Source: Berberis thunbergii (Eukaryota; Streptophyta; Magnoliopsida; Ranunculales; Berberidaceae). From it: a DNA stretch of 64,000 bases. Numbering within the stretch: the first letter of the stretch is position 1; each line of letters opens with the position of its first letter. Of this stretch, positions 9,847-21,000 are shown in pieces. The stretch is from positions 1 to 64,000 of the forward strand of contig QNQO01005826.1 in NCBI GenBank assembly GCA_003290165.1. The letters run 5' to 3'. A program made the position numbers and the translations under genes. The notes beneath the pieces are model-generated. The model had not been told where the DNA came from and made no database searches. It saw only the letters and a list, made by a program, of their open reading frames with translations.

Positions 9847-11155
9847 CAAAGCTCTTAAGTTAGAATGAAGATCACTTCCAATTCTCATATATGTGAGAAT
9901 CATAGTCCTTGCCCAACCCACCTTATATGTTATGAGATCGACTATGACAAGGCTCTTGCAAAAGCCCTTGAGATAAGATGGGTTTTTTTTTCAAGGCAAA
10001 TAGTATACCCTTAATTCTATATTGAAAATAAATTTATTTTTAGTTTATTCAAAGTTATTTCTAATTGTAACTCTGTCATTTTGAATCCCTAAAATACGCT
10101 TCATTAGGCATCAGTGAATTTGTATGTGAAAACTTTGCGCATTCTGATATCTTAAAATTCTAAGACTCAACCTAAGAATACACATTTTAGGGACTAATAT
10201 TTTTGTAAAAAAGAATATCAGTAGTTGCACTGCTTGTGAGAGTTTGTATAAGTTACTTATTTATTTATTATGTTTTAAAGTCTTAGAACTAATAAAAATT
10301 GTAATAATTTTTAAATTGCTTTTTGAGCGCATTAGCATTTATTCAAATTTGAAGCATGGTGTGAACAGTCATAAACTTTGGTTTGAATGAATGTGTAGTT
10401 CCCTTGTTTAGTTGAAGGAAGGGGGTTGGATATTTGAATGGAATATAATATGAGCATAGGCAGACAGTGAGGGGGGTCAAACGAATTGACAAAAGATGGA
10501 GAATATTAGAGGTTCCCTTTGAGGGAGAGCAAACCCATGATTTGGACCCACCTCCTTAACACACCCAGACCAGATGAATGGAGGGAACACACCCCCCCCC
10601 CCCCCCCCCCCTTAGATCCTTGGTCAATCTCCTCAAGCAAACTACAGCGTCCCTAGCTATTATTTGCCTTTGCTAGTTCTACCTCAGCTCATTGTCTGTA
10701 CTATTATTCAATTTGTGGTCTAGTAAGCATTGCAAGCACTTGGGTTGCACTGAAATAAGGAGAATGGAATGTTGGGTACACTTTCACTTTGAGAGCTTTG
10801 AACTGATATTTGTAGACTCCAATTAGGAGACCATCTTTTGTATTATTTTCATCAAATAAATTACTCTCAGAGAAGCATTTAACCCTTTTCGAAGATTTTA
10901 TTCACATGATATGGTGGTCGTCATGTTAATGGTAATTTTTTGAGAGGGGACTGCAGGAAACAAATTTTATGATGGATATTTACCTTGTTCCGAAATGCCC
11001 CAACAGTTTGCATTCTGTTGAATAAAATTGAGTTAAAAGAGACCAATTTTGGTTCTAATTTTTGGGTTATAAAGTGATTCAATAGAAGTATGTTTGCCAC
11101 ATGCTAAGCCCCTCCACAGCTATATAACTTATCTTACAACCGATGTACCTATGCT
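9847..11155. other. Non-coding AT-rich stretch with a poly-C run
   Basis: I see no gene. A homopolymer of 20 C lies at 10592-10611, with GC-poor sequence on both sides. Confidence 0.5.
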
Positions 11156-11159
11156 CTAA

Positions 11160-11350
11160 GAGCATCTCCGATGGTAAGGTTGGAGGTTAATGGAAAGCGA
11201 GCTGAGTTTTTATAGGATCTCATAATCTATCAACAAGGTGCGACCTACAGGTCAACACCATAAGAAAGTAACTATGTCGCCGATGGGTCTTGAACCTAGG
11301 ACGTGGGGGATAAACCCACACAACCCTAACCACTCGACCATAATGCCATT
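11160..11350 (-). repeat. tRNA-derived SINE-like unit
   Basis: On the minus strand an A-box-like TGGTCGAGTGGTTAGGG and a B-box GGTTCAAGACCC are spaced as in a tRNA-derived pol III promoter. They are followed by a non-tRNA body running toward 11160. The tRNA cloverleaf is not intact, so this is not a tRNA gene. Exact ends are not determined. Confidence 0.6.
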
Positions 11351-11357
11351 GACGAAA

Positions 11358-11700
11358 ATGGGTTATTTACATTTTGGGTACGCATAATTTAAGTATTTAA
11401 TGAGTACAAAAGTTTTACATAACTATACATTGGGTACAAAAATTGGGTCTTGGCCATTTGCTCAAGGACGTTGACCAAGGTCAAACGTCCCACATTTTGT
11501 AAAGACCCAAATACCTCGTAGTACTTTTAGGTTATTTCCATTTTGGGTATGCATAACTTGGGCCGTATTTCACACTGGGCACAAAAGTTTTACATAATTA
11601 TACATTGGAGACAAAATTGGGTCTTGACTGTTTGTTGAATGACACTGACCAAAGTCAAACGTCCCACATTTTGTAAAACCTAAGACCCAACTGCCACTCG
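11358..11700. repeat. Tandem duplication, two ~173-bp units
   Basis: Units at about 11358-11530 and 11531-11700 share GGTTATTT.CATTTTGGGTA, ACAAAAGTTTTACATAA, TATACATTGG and GTCAAACGTCCCACATTTTG. No coding content. Confidence 0.72.
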
Positions 11701-11764
11701 GTAAAGGAACACATGACTTGCACAATGTATTTAAAGTTTTTTTTTTGTTTTTATTCTTTAACCC

Positions 11765-11865
11765 CTCCCATCACAAATGCCACCGGCAGAGTTTGAACCT
11801 TGAGCTTGTGATACCATCTGTCACAAGCCTATTAGCTGAGCTAGTAGTATAAACAAAAGTGTCTA
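11765..11865 (-). repeat. Second tRNA-derived SINE-like head
   Basis: The minus strand reads TAGCTCAGCTAATAGG (A-box) and, about 40 bases on, GGTTCAAACTC (B-box). The body differs from the unit at 11160. Likely a fragment of another SINE family; it does not fold as a complete tRNA. Confidence 0.5.
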
Positions 11866-11984
11866 TAATGCAAAAAACTGACTAGTTCTTTGATGAAAAA
11901 ACAAATATGCAAAAAACTGACTAGTTCTTCAAATGCACGAAAACCCAAGATGGTACCACTTGATTTTGTCTACTAGGTGTGGAG

Positions 11985-13260
11985 CCTCGAGGTAGAGGTG
12001 GATATGGGTTGTGTTGTGTCAAAGTAAAATCCCGTGTCAACTTGTCAAACTCAAACCCGACCCATTTAGTAATTGTGTCAAGCATATCAAAATCAAACCC
12101 GACTCGGCTCTGAGCCATGTCAGTCGGTTAACCTGCCTTGACACGATTACTCACGGCTAATATTTTTTAAACAATGTTTCTACCGTGCCAAATCTATTTT
12201 CTAAAGTTTGCACGTACTTTAAGTGCACTTATTTTTTTCTAGTCCATATTTGTGCCAAAGCCATTGTGTGGACTCATCATGCACATGCATTGAATCATGG
12301 AAAGTGGTGCATCGAGATGTGTGAGGAGCAAGATCAAAGTCACACTACTAATAGCTCATGCGATCATAATCATATACCCAAGGTCAAAATCCATTGAATT
12401 GACCATTGACCCACGGTCAAACTGTTAAGCTGCGACGGTTGTGGGCTATCCTTGATAGATAGTTGTTGCCATTGTCATGAATTTAGATAAAGTGAGTTTG
12501 ACTTCCGCCCCTTATCTCCCTCAAATCAGAGAGAAATTATCAATTATTCTTAAATACAATTAAGTGATGGTGACATAAAAAGCAACTATAAAAGGGGGTG
12601 TTACACACACTTTGAGGTAAGCAAATGTTCATTTTAGTACTGCGCACTTTGAGTTCTTATTGATTTGAGCGTCAAAGTGGTTTTGCAAGTACCCCCGTTT
12701 TGCTCAAGTGCATTCATGGAATTACTAATCAACCAATCTCTGCCATTCAATTTCCTAGTCGGTATCCAAAGAAGTTTAAGATAATTTTTGCCTCGACATC
12801 CTATATAATTACCAAATTATTGATTAAATAATAATTATGGAAAGATAAGCATGTTCCCGTGTCAACTATCAAGACCTTAAATTCAAACACAACCCACAAA
12901 TTTATGGGTCGTGTCATGTCAACATGGTTATTAGTTGTGTCATATTTTTAGGGTTTTTTATAGATAGTTATAAGGGTTTTTTTTTTTAATTTATAGATAA
13001 TTTGGTGGTTTGAAATAAATTATGTTAAGGACTTAGACATAATATATCAATGATTATTCTGGTTTGGATTGTACATTATGAAATGTGGAAGGCAAAATGA
13101 AAAAAATTCAAAAGTTAGATGTAAGGGCCTATTTACAATTTATATTATAAATTGGAGTATTTCAAATAAATTATATTTAGGTATAATTAATAAATATTAA
13201 GTGTGGCTTGTATATGATTATAAATAATCTAAATTTGGCAGGACAAAATAGTAAAAATAT
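11985..13260. other. Non-coding stretch with dispersed GTGTCAA-type repeats
   Basis: Related short motifs occur near 12005-12120 (GTTGTGTTGTGTCAAAG, CCCGTGTCAACTTGTCAAAC, AAACCCGACCCATTT) and near 12855-12940 (CCCGTGTCAACTATCAAG, GGGTCGTGTCATGTCAAC). They may be subterminal repeats of one unidentified DNA element spanning about 12.0-12.95 kb. I found no clear terminal repeat or coding region. Confidence 0.3.
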
Positions 13261-13351
13261 GTAATAGTGTTTTTCATTTAAAGACGCTAACACCCTTTGT
13301 CACTTTTTCCACCTTTTGACTTTTCATTGTAAATATTATAAAGTTGGAAGA

Positions 13352-14586
13352 GCATTTTCAAAACATAAAATTTAGGTTTAAGACAAAATGTGTAATAGTA
13401 TATATATATATACCTCTTTGCTTTGGTCGTGGATAAGTTGATGAGACATCTACAAGAACATGTACCTTGGTGCATGTTATTTGCAGATGATATTGTTTTA
13501 TTTGATGAGACTAATGAATGTTTAGGTCAGAAATTAGATAGGTGGAAGGAGGCTTTAGAGAGTAAGGGTTTTAGAATTAGTCGTTCGAAGACGGAGTATC
13601 TAGTGTGCAACTTTGATTGTGAATCACGAGGGAAGAGTAATACAATTGAGATCGAAGGCGTGGAGGTCCCAGAGTGTGAGGCTTTTCGATATCTAGGATC
13701 TATAATTCAAAAGAATGGAGCTATTGGAAAAGATGTAGACCATAGGATTAAAGTTGGTTGACTGAAATGGAGAATGACGTCAGGAGTATTATGTGATAGA
13801 AGGATGTCTGCAAGGCTAAAAGGGAAATGTTATAAGACAATTGTTCAACCAGCCATGTTATATGGTTCAGAATGTTGCACTACTACGAGACAACATACAC
13901 ATATGATGGCAGTAGCAGAAATGCGTATGTTAAGGTAGATGTGTGGTAAGACCCGTAAGGATAAAATTATGAATGAAAGAATTTGGAGATACTTAGGTGT
14001 AGCGTCCATAGAGGACAAAATTATAGAAAGACGATTAACTTGGTTTGGTCACGTACGGAGGAGACCAAACATGGTGCCAATTAGAAAATGTCGTCTAGAT
14101 TGGCAAGTTAATGGAGGGTGTAAACGGAGGGGGTGGTCGTTGAAAACTTGTATGAAGGAGGTGAATGAAGTCATCGTTGAGCTTGAATTAGGCGAGGATA
14201 TGTGGAAAGACCGCAATGCTTGGAGAACTAAAATCCATGTAGCCGACCCCGAAAATATTAGGAATGGGTTTTGATGATGACAATGATGGTGATGAAAAGG
14301 CACGTCCCTGACATTGGTATGTTAGTTTCATTTGTAATTAATATGATAGGGCAAAAACGAGAAATAAAATTTAGAATTGAAGATACCGTTCCTTAGCCGT
14401 GCGTTAATTAGTGTAGATAAGTTGGTCATCACGAGTCAACTGTGCCATAATAATAAAAATAAAAAAAATAAAAGAAGCAATAAGGCCTAATGAAAGATTT
14501 ACACTTGCATGACCAAAGCAAAGAGGTACATATACTATTACGCATTTTGTCTTCAAACTAAAATTTATGTTTGAAAACAATTTCTA
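13352..14586. repeat. Inverted repeats (~80 bp) flanking a LINE fragment
   Basis: The left arm 13352-13433 and right arm 14508-14586 are reverse complements over about 80 bp. They share GACAAAATG.GTAATAGTATA and CCTCTTTGCTTTGGTC.TG. The LINE RT fragment fills the space between. This could be the termini of a DNA element that swallowed LINE sequence, or an inverted duplication. No target duplication is obvious. Confidence 0.6.
13434..14275 (+). pseudogene. LINE (non-LTR) reverse transcriptase C-terminal fragment
   Basis: A single frame runs 13423-14274, broken only by two stops. It contains the RT catalytic motif FADDIVL (near 13480-13500), then KTEYLVCNF and FRYLGSIIQKNG. The C-terminal part includes LTWFGHVRRRP, common at the end of plant LINE ORF2. 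Both stops (TGA at 13759, TAG at 13936) stand where Trp is expected (TGG), which fits C-to-T decay of methylated cytosines on the other strand. Endonuclease and most of the RT are missing (5' truncation, as usual for LINEs). The end is followed by a GATGATG-rich tail. Confidence 0.85.
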
Positions 14587-14665
14587 AAACTTAAGGGGTA
14601 TATATAATTACACAGGCCTTATTGCTTCTGTATAAGAAATTGTAAATCTTTCATTAGGCCTGTGT
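14467..14665. repeat. Small inverted-repeat cluster
   Basis: GAAGCAATAAGGCC and TAATGAAAGATTTACA (14473-14503) recur in inverse form at 14612-14660. A palindromic pair ACACAGGCCT / AGGCCTGTGT bounds 14611-14664. Probably remnants of a short TIR element overlapping the right arm of the LINE-flanking repeat. A 24-base poly-T tract follows near 14838. Confidence 0.4.
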
Positions 14666-15088
14666 AACTATGATCCATTTTAGAAATTGTTAGAAAACTT
14701 AACCCGATTGGGACAGCTTGTTCAAAACAAGAATACCTTTCAGTAACGAAAGCAGTACAGTTTTTAGGTCAAAATTTTAGTTAGGCCAAGATACCATTTC
14801 ATAAACTGACAAAGCTTGTTCAAAATGCTGAAGTGGATTTTTTTTTTTTTTTTTTTTTTTTGCCAACATCATAGCCTTCAAACATGCCACAAAATAGAAA
14901 AAAGCTAATTAAAGCAAAAAAGGCTAATGACTAAAGCAAGTGCAATCAGTAAGAAATCAGATTGTTCACTAATTAATGTATCATACAACATCATGTCCAG
15001 CTAGGCCATCAAAAGCTTTGTTTTCTATTTTTCAGCTTTCATTCCGACGCTGTACGTCCTATGAAAAAGTTTGACACTTTCAGAATAT

Positions 15089-18000
15089 TCAATCATCAAC
15101 AGGATCCTGGGGCACCTCCTCTGCTTTGCGTTTGATTGTGATCACGGGGCACTCAGCATGCTTTTGACAGAACTCGCTAACAGTTCCAACAAACACCCTG
15201 AAAAATATTTTCAATGAAGTGAGGCTTTAGGATTTCCTATTAAGAAATTAGTTATGTAAAAGTTTAAAATAGGTAGGTTTAAGAACAAAAGAGCTGGAAA
15301 AGGTTATCATAATGTTTGAAGAGATTAGGGTTCTCTGTAACATAGATCTCTCCCAACATACCTTTGGAAGGGGCCAAGCCCTCGACATCCCACAATCAAC
15401 ATATCTGGCTGAATCCTCTTAACCTCGTGGCAAATAACATCCTTGGGATCACCTGTCTTGATCCAAGCTTCACAGGAAACCTACAAATACTCCAATATGT
15501 GAATAACAGAAAAAAGGTACTAACCATTCTGGACATCTCTTAATTTAGTAAAATTCTTTATTACCCCAATTTCATGACATTTCCTGACGAAGTACTCCAG
15601 CAAATGAAGCCCTCTTGCCCTGTTCCTGTTTTTTATGCCCTGGAAGTCTTGAGGTGATGCGTAAATACTGTCCATGTCATCAAATCCTATAATAAAAAAA
15701 ATAGTAAAAGGTTATTAGCCAATTGTCTCCGACCTGTAAAATACCCAAGGCAGAAACTGATGCAAAAATCAGGAAACAAAGAGAGGATAAAAGGTCTTCG
15801 AGAATTAGGAATGACTCGGGGAAACAAAATGAGAACAAGCATAAAGGACAATTCAATGAGAAAAAAAACAGGCAAACAACACAGTTCACTGATAACGTTA
15901 GCCAAACCCTGGCTTCTTTGGAGAACACGAAACATGGAACAAAAAAATATAGATTGATGAACCAAAAATGCTTAAGGGGTTGGTATTCAATTACGAGTTT
16001 TAATGGATTGTGAAATATTTTAAAATCCATTAAAATCCAAGGGTATTCAATTAAGGATTTAAAATAATATATGTAAATCTAAGGGTATTCAAATACCGAT
16101 TTTAAAATATTGTTTTAAAATCCATCAAAATCAGGGGGTATTCAATTCATGTTTTTCAAAAGTCCACCAAAATCAGGGGTATTCAAGAAGTAGTGGATTT
16201 TAATGGATTTGTTAAAGTTGTGGATTTTGAATAATTTGTGAGTGGAAAGTATATATAACAAGAATTATTCCAAATCCAACCTTCCCCCATCATATTTCAA
16301 CGGATTTGTATTGGCTATTGTTAAATAGCATCACCATTTCCGCTGAAGCGCCACCATCCCATTTTTTTGTAATATGCTAAAGGACACCACCACCTTCCCC
16401 TTCTCTCTTCACAAGAGCAACACCACCTCGCCCCACAACTTCTGGCCACACCACCATGCCCTACCACCACTAGCTGCACCACCACCTGCACTTCCTCTTC
16501 TCCTTTGTTCTTGTTCTTCTTTTTTGTTATTATTATTATTCTTCTCATTATCTTCCTCTTATTTTCACTTTTTCTATTCCCCTCTTCATCTTTTTTTTTT
16601 GTTTTTTTTTTTCTTCTTCTACTACTTTTCTCTTTGTTTTTTCTTATTCTTCTATTTTTTTCTCCTCTATTCTTCTTTTCCCATTTTTTTTCTTCTTCGC
16701 TCTTGCAGAGGTTCCTGTGAGTAGAAGTTCCCCACTTACCAGAACCTTCGCGAGGGCAAAAAGAAGAAGAAAAAAAAAACAAAGAATAAGAAGAGGTGAG
16801 GGGGAGGAGGTTGAGAATAAGAAGATGAAAATGGGTGGAGGTGGGATGAGAAGTGGCGGTGGTGATTGATGGAGAAAAATAAGAAGAGAGGAGGAGAGGT
16901 GGTGGTAGTGGTGATTGAAGAAGAAGAAGACGGGAGTAGAGGTGGCAGTGGCGGGGATAACAATGTGAAGTAAAATAGTTATTTGTATTACTTTTGGACC
17001 ATCTTCAATGTATTTGATTTTTTTTTTATTTGAAGTAAAATTCTCATAACATACAAACAATTGTTTAATTGATGTTTTAATAGATGTTTTATGATTTGTA
17101 TTAACATGGATAACAATGTAGGTGATGTTCTTTCATTGTTTCCTATGACTAATAACATATTTATAAAAATCCATTGAATTTATGTGAATCCATAGAAATC
17201 CATAACAAACTTTTATAAAATCTACAAAATCCAATCATTTAAAATCTATCAAAATCCAGTGGATTTTTTTAAATCATTTGAAACCTCTTAAAACCCACGA
17301 GATTTTAAAATTCTTCACAGTCCATTCAAATCCCGAATTGAATACCCCCACCTAAAACTTTAAAGCAAGAGCAGCAAGCTCACAAGTTATTGCAGCTGAA
17401 AGTACAAACTGATTTCTGAATTAAGGTTCAAACAAATGGTTTCATCGTGAAAGTAAGAGCAATGTCAATTGCCAAAATAAACACCTCAATGCAATAGCCA
17501 CACAACAATAATATTTCAGTGGTTCACTTAAAGGCAGATCTAAGTGACAGGAATCATGGACTGGGATGCACATAAGATTTGACAATATTCCCAAGAAGGT
17601 TTCAAAATGTAATATTCAATTTTAGGTTGAATCGGAGTTGAATAAGAGAATGTAGATGTAGTTCTTTGTTTTTTAGAGTTTTGCTTTGAACCCATGAGTT
17701 ACCATTATCCTCCTCAGTAAATGTGTCATGAACCAACCAACTCTCCAAAAAACTTGAGTTGTTCAGGAGTGGAAAGTTCATGACTAGGATCGTGATATTG
17801 CCCCACGCTTCCAAAGTCGACATCCTCGTCGGCTTACTCTATCCACACTAGCCCGATGTAGCTTCAATCACATACCAGTATTCAACAATAGCACTATGCC
17901 CATACATAATGCTAAATTATTTTGAATGTGTCATGAACCAACCAACTCTCTCAAAAGCCCGAGTTGTTCAGGAATGGAAAGTTCATGACCAAGATCGTGA

Positions 18001-21000
18001 CATTGCCCCACGCTTCCAAAGTCGACATCCTCGTCGGCCTACTCTATCGACACTAGCCCAATGTAGCTTCAATCACATACTCGTATTCAACAATAGCACT
18101 ATGCCCATACATAATGCTAAATTATTTTAATCCAGCCTAGAGGTCGCCCCTGCCGGGAATCGAACCTTTGATGTGGGGTTTCGCACTGATATCAATTGTT
18201 ATAAACCAACCAACTCTCCCAAAAGCCCGAGCTGTCCAGAAGTGAAAAGTTCATGACTAGGATCGTGACAGAATATTGTCACAACTCACAACAACATAAA
18301 TTTTAATCACAACTCCTAGACTTTGTCCTAGATTAACTGCCAATATATTGATCCAAAGGACAGGCCAATAGATGAATTCCGCCTTCTTTTTTCTTTTCTT
18401 TTTTATAATCAATCAAACAACAAGATATATATTGATAGAGGAAACGTGACTGAGAAATTCACAAATTACAAGGCAGGGCTAGACCATGATAAAAAAAATT
18501 ACAACCATAAAAGGCTTTCCCAATAAAAAAATACAAACATTAAACTCCAAATCAGAAAGAACACCCCACAATTGAAAAGACTCAAATTGCATTGCTTGAG
18601 CGTACTAGCAATTAATTCTACACCACAATCACAAAGCAAACAGTGATCTGGAATAACAATTCCCCTATCGGTGATTTCACGATCGACTATCCAAATGAAA
18701 ATTATTGGACACCCAAATGATAAACTTTCCATAAAGATTTGGCTTTGTATCATACCTCCGTCACGAAATACCAAATAATGCTTTGTTCATTAACCGAAGT
18801 GGCAGAACCTGAACATATCAACTCCCACTTCAAAGCATTAAACCCCCTTCTCTTCTTCTCCACCACACCATAAGAAGTTTCTCTTTATCATCCTCTCATT
18901 TCTACGAGACAGTCATGTCAGAATGTGAAATAACGGCATACAATAGATATGCATATTAGTAAGAGAACTCCTACTAAAAATTACTCTCCTAATATGAACT
19001 AACTTGCCTGCCTTCTTTTATAACAATTTAGCCTTCTGGAGAGGAATTCTTTTACCGTAATTTCCATCACAATTGCTAATTCCAAGGCCAAATAGATTGC
19101 AATTGCTAATTCCAAGGCCCAAATAGATTGCTGGCAACGAACCAGCCACCACCCCACACACAAAAAACAAAAACACACCCACCTACCCACACCATACCAC
19201 ACACAATGTAGGAGAGCATATACATACATAAGGGACTAGACAGGTTATTTAAATCAAGGTTAACCTACCTTAGAAAGGCATGTGGCCAATCTCACGTTTA
19301 CTCTCCGATGACGTCCTAGGTATCCTTTTTTTTTATTGGTATGTCCAAAGGCATTCCCAAGTATTTGCTCTCTCCGAGAGGCCATCACACAACCCAACAC
19401 ATCATCCACTGAACGTCTCCAAAAAAATTGAAAATGTATGTTTTTGAGAATTGATGTGCATATTAAAATGACTTTGAACCAAAACTATCTTCATTACTTT
19501 GACTTGATCTTAACAAGCATCACAAAGCAAAATTGTGTCATTTGAATACTACACTTTCCTTGTACATGGTTCTTATTATGTTAGAACAAGTGTCTTGTGT
19601 ATGAGTTTATTATTCCCACAAGCAGGAAAAAATCATTTTAAGAGGAACTTGGATGGAAACAAGGTGAAAGTAATGAACATTTTTCAATTCTATAAAAGGA
19701 AAGCTTGCAGATATTTTGAAAATTTCGGATATATATGCCAGACACTTTAAATATCTTCACATTTTGAAAAATGAATATATATTCGCCATATATCAAGTGA
19801 TATCTCCATTATACATATTATATATGGAATATGATCCTGATATTATCAAAATTGAATTCCATTTTTTTAGGTGAAGATATTTAAAAACATCAAAGATAGA
19901 ATTCTAAATGTCGAGGAAACGAGCGAGGAAACCAGCGAGGACAGCGACGTGGCGGGGTGGGAGCCGTCCACCCCGCTCGGGATGCGCGCACAAAAAATGC
20001 GACACGCATCCCGAGCGGGGTGGACGGCTCCCACCCTGCCACGTCGTTGTCCTCGCCCGTTTCCTCGACAGCTAGCATTGCTCATTTAACAAAATATCTG
20101 CAATATCTTCCAATTTGTAGAATTGAAAATATCTAAAATACCAATATTTTAAACCTTTTTTTTTGTTAAACACAATATTTTAAACTTTGATAGTACTTGT
20201 AGTTTGATCTCACCGACAACAATATCTCACACTTCAAGCTCAAGTTAGCTTCATGTGTGACTATAGCACAAACTAGGCTCAATGAGATAGCTACCTGGGA
20301 TGGGGTAGACCATAAGAGGGAAGATTAAAAAGGGTAATTTCAAATTTCACACTTCATTGATAACTTGGGGAGTCGCATAAGAGGTTTCAACAACCAACTC
20401 AGTGCACCATCCTAGCCATAATATCCTCGTAACGTATGCAAAGACTATCTCACACTTCAAGCTCAAGTTAGCTTCACATGTGACTATAGCACAAACTAGG
20501 CTCGATGAGATATAGCTACGTAGGATGGGGCAGACCATAATTTCATCGTAAGAGTATGCAAAGACAACCTAGCCATAACATCCTCGTAAGAGTATGCAAA
20601 AACAAAATACAAATAGTAAATTTAGTATGAGAAGGATATCCTGAGGAGCCATGAACATTCCTGAGGGGAAGGTTATCCAAATTGGTTTCAATTTGTCCTT
20701 GTTCAACCCAGATGACCCCTTAGCTTTGAACCGGATAAATGAAGAGATTTACAATAGAAGGGCCAAAAGAAAAAAAAGAATAAGGCTCGTAAGAACCAGT
20801 CATGGAAAAGTGCCTAAAGTACATTCATAATAAAATACGTGAAATTGAGAACTTAGATTGGTTTAATTGCTCAAGGATTGAAGAGTTTTATAGATCTAAC
20901 TGATATTCAATACTAAATCTAACTTGAACAATCTTAAAAGATATTCAATATTTGATGATAGATCTTTGATCTTTAGCAATACTTTGCACGATCACATAAT

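Noticed and set aside
11160..11350. A functional tRNA gene
   Set aside because: Only A- and B-box-like promoter elements are present; the cloverleaf stems and anticodon arm do not close.
16321..17060. Long ORFs on both strands (up to 153 codons)
   Set aside because: They arise from the C/T-rich and G/A-rich low-complexity tracts; composition is Phe/Ser/Leu or Lys/Arg/Glu runs, with no domain.
19867..20089. Overlapping ORFs on both strands of 62-72 codons
   Set aside because: They are produced by the palindromic symmetry of the fold-back MITE.
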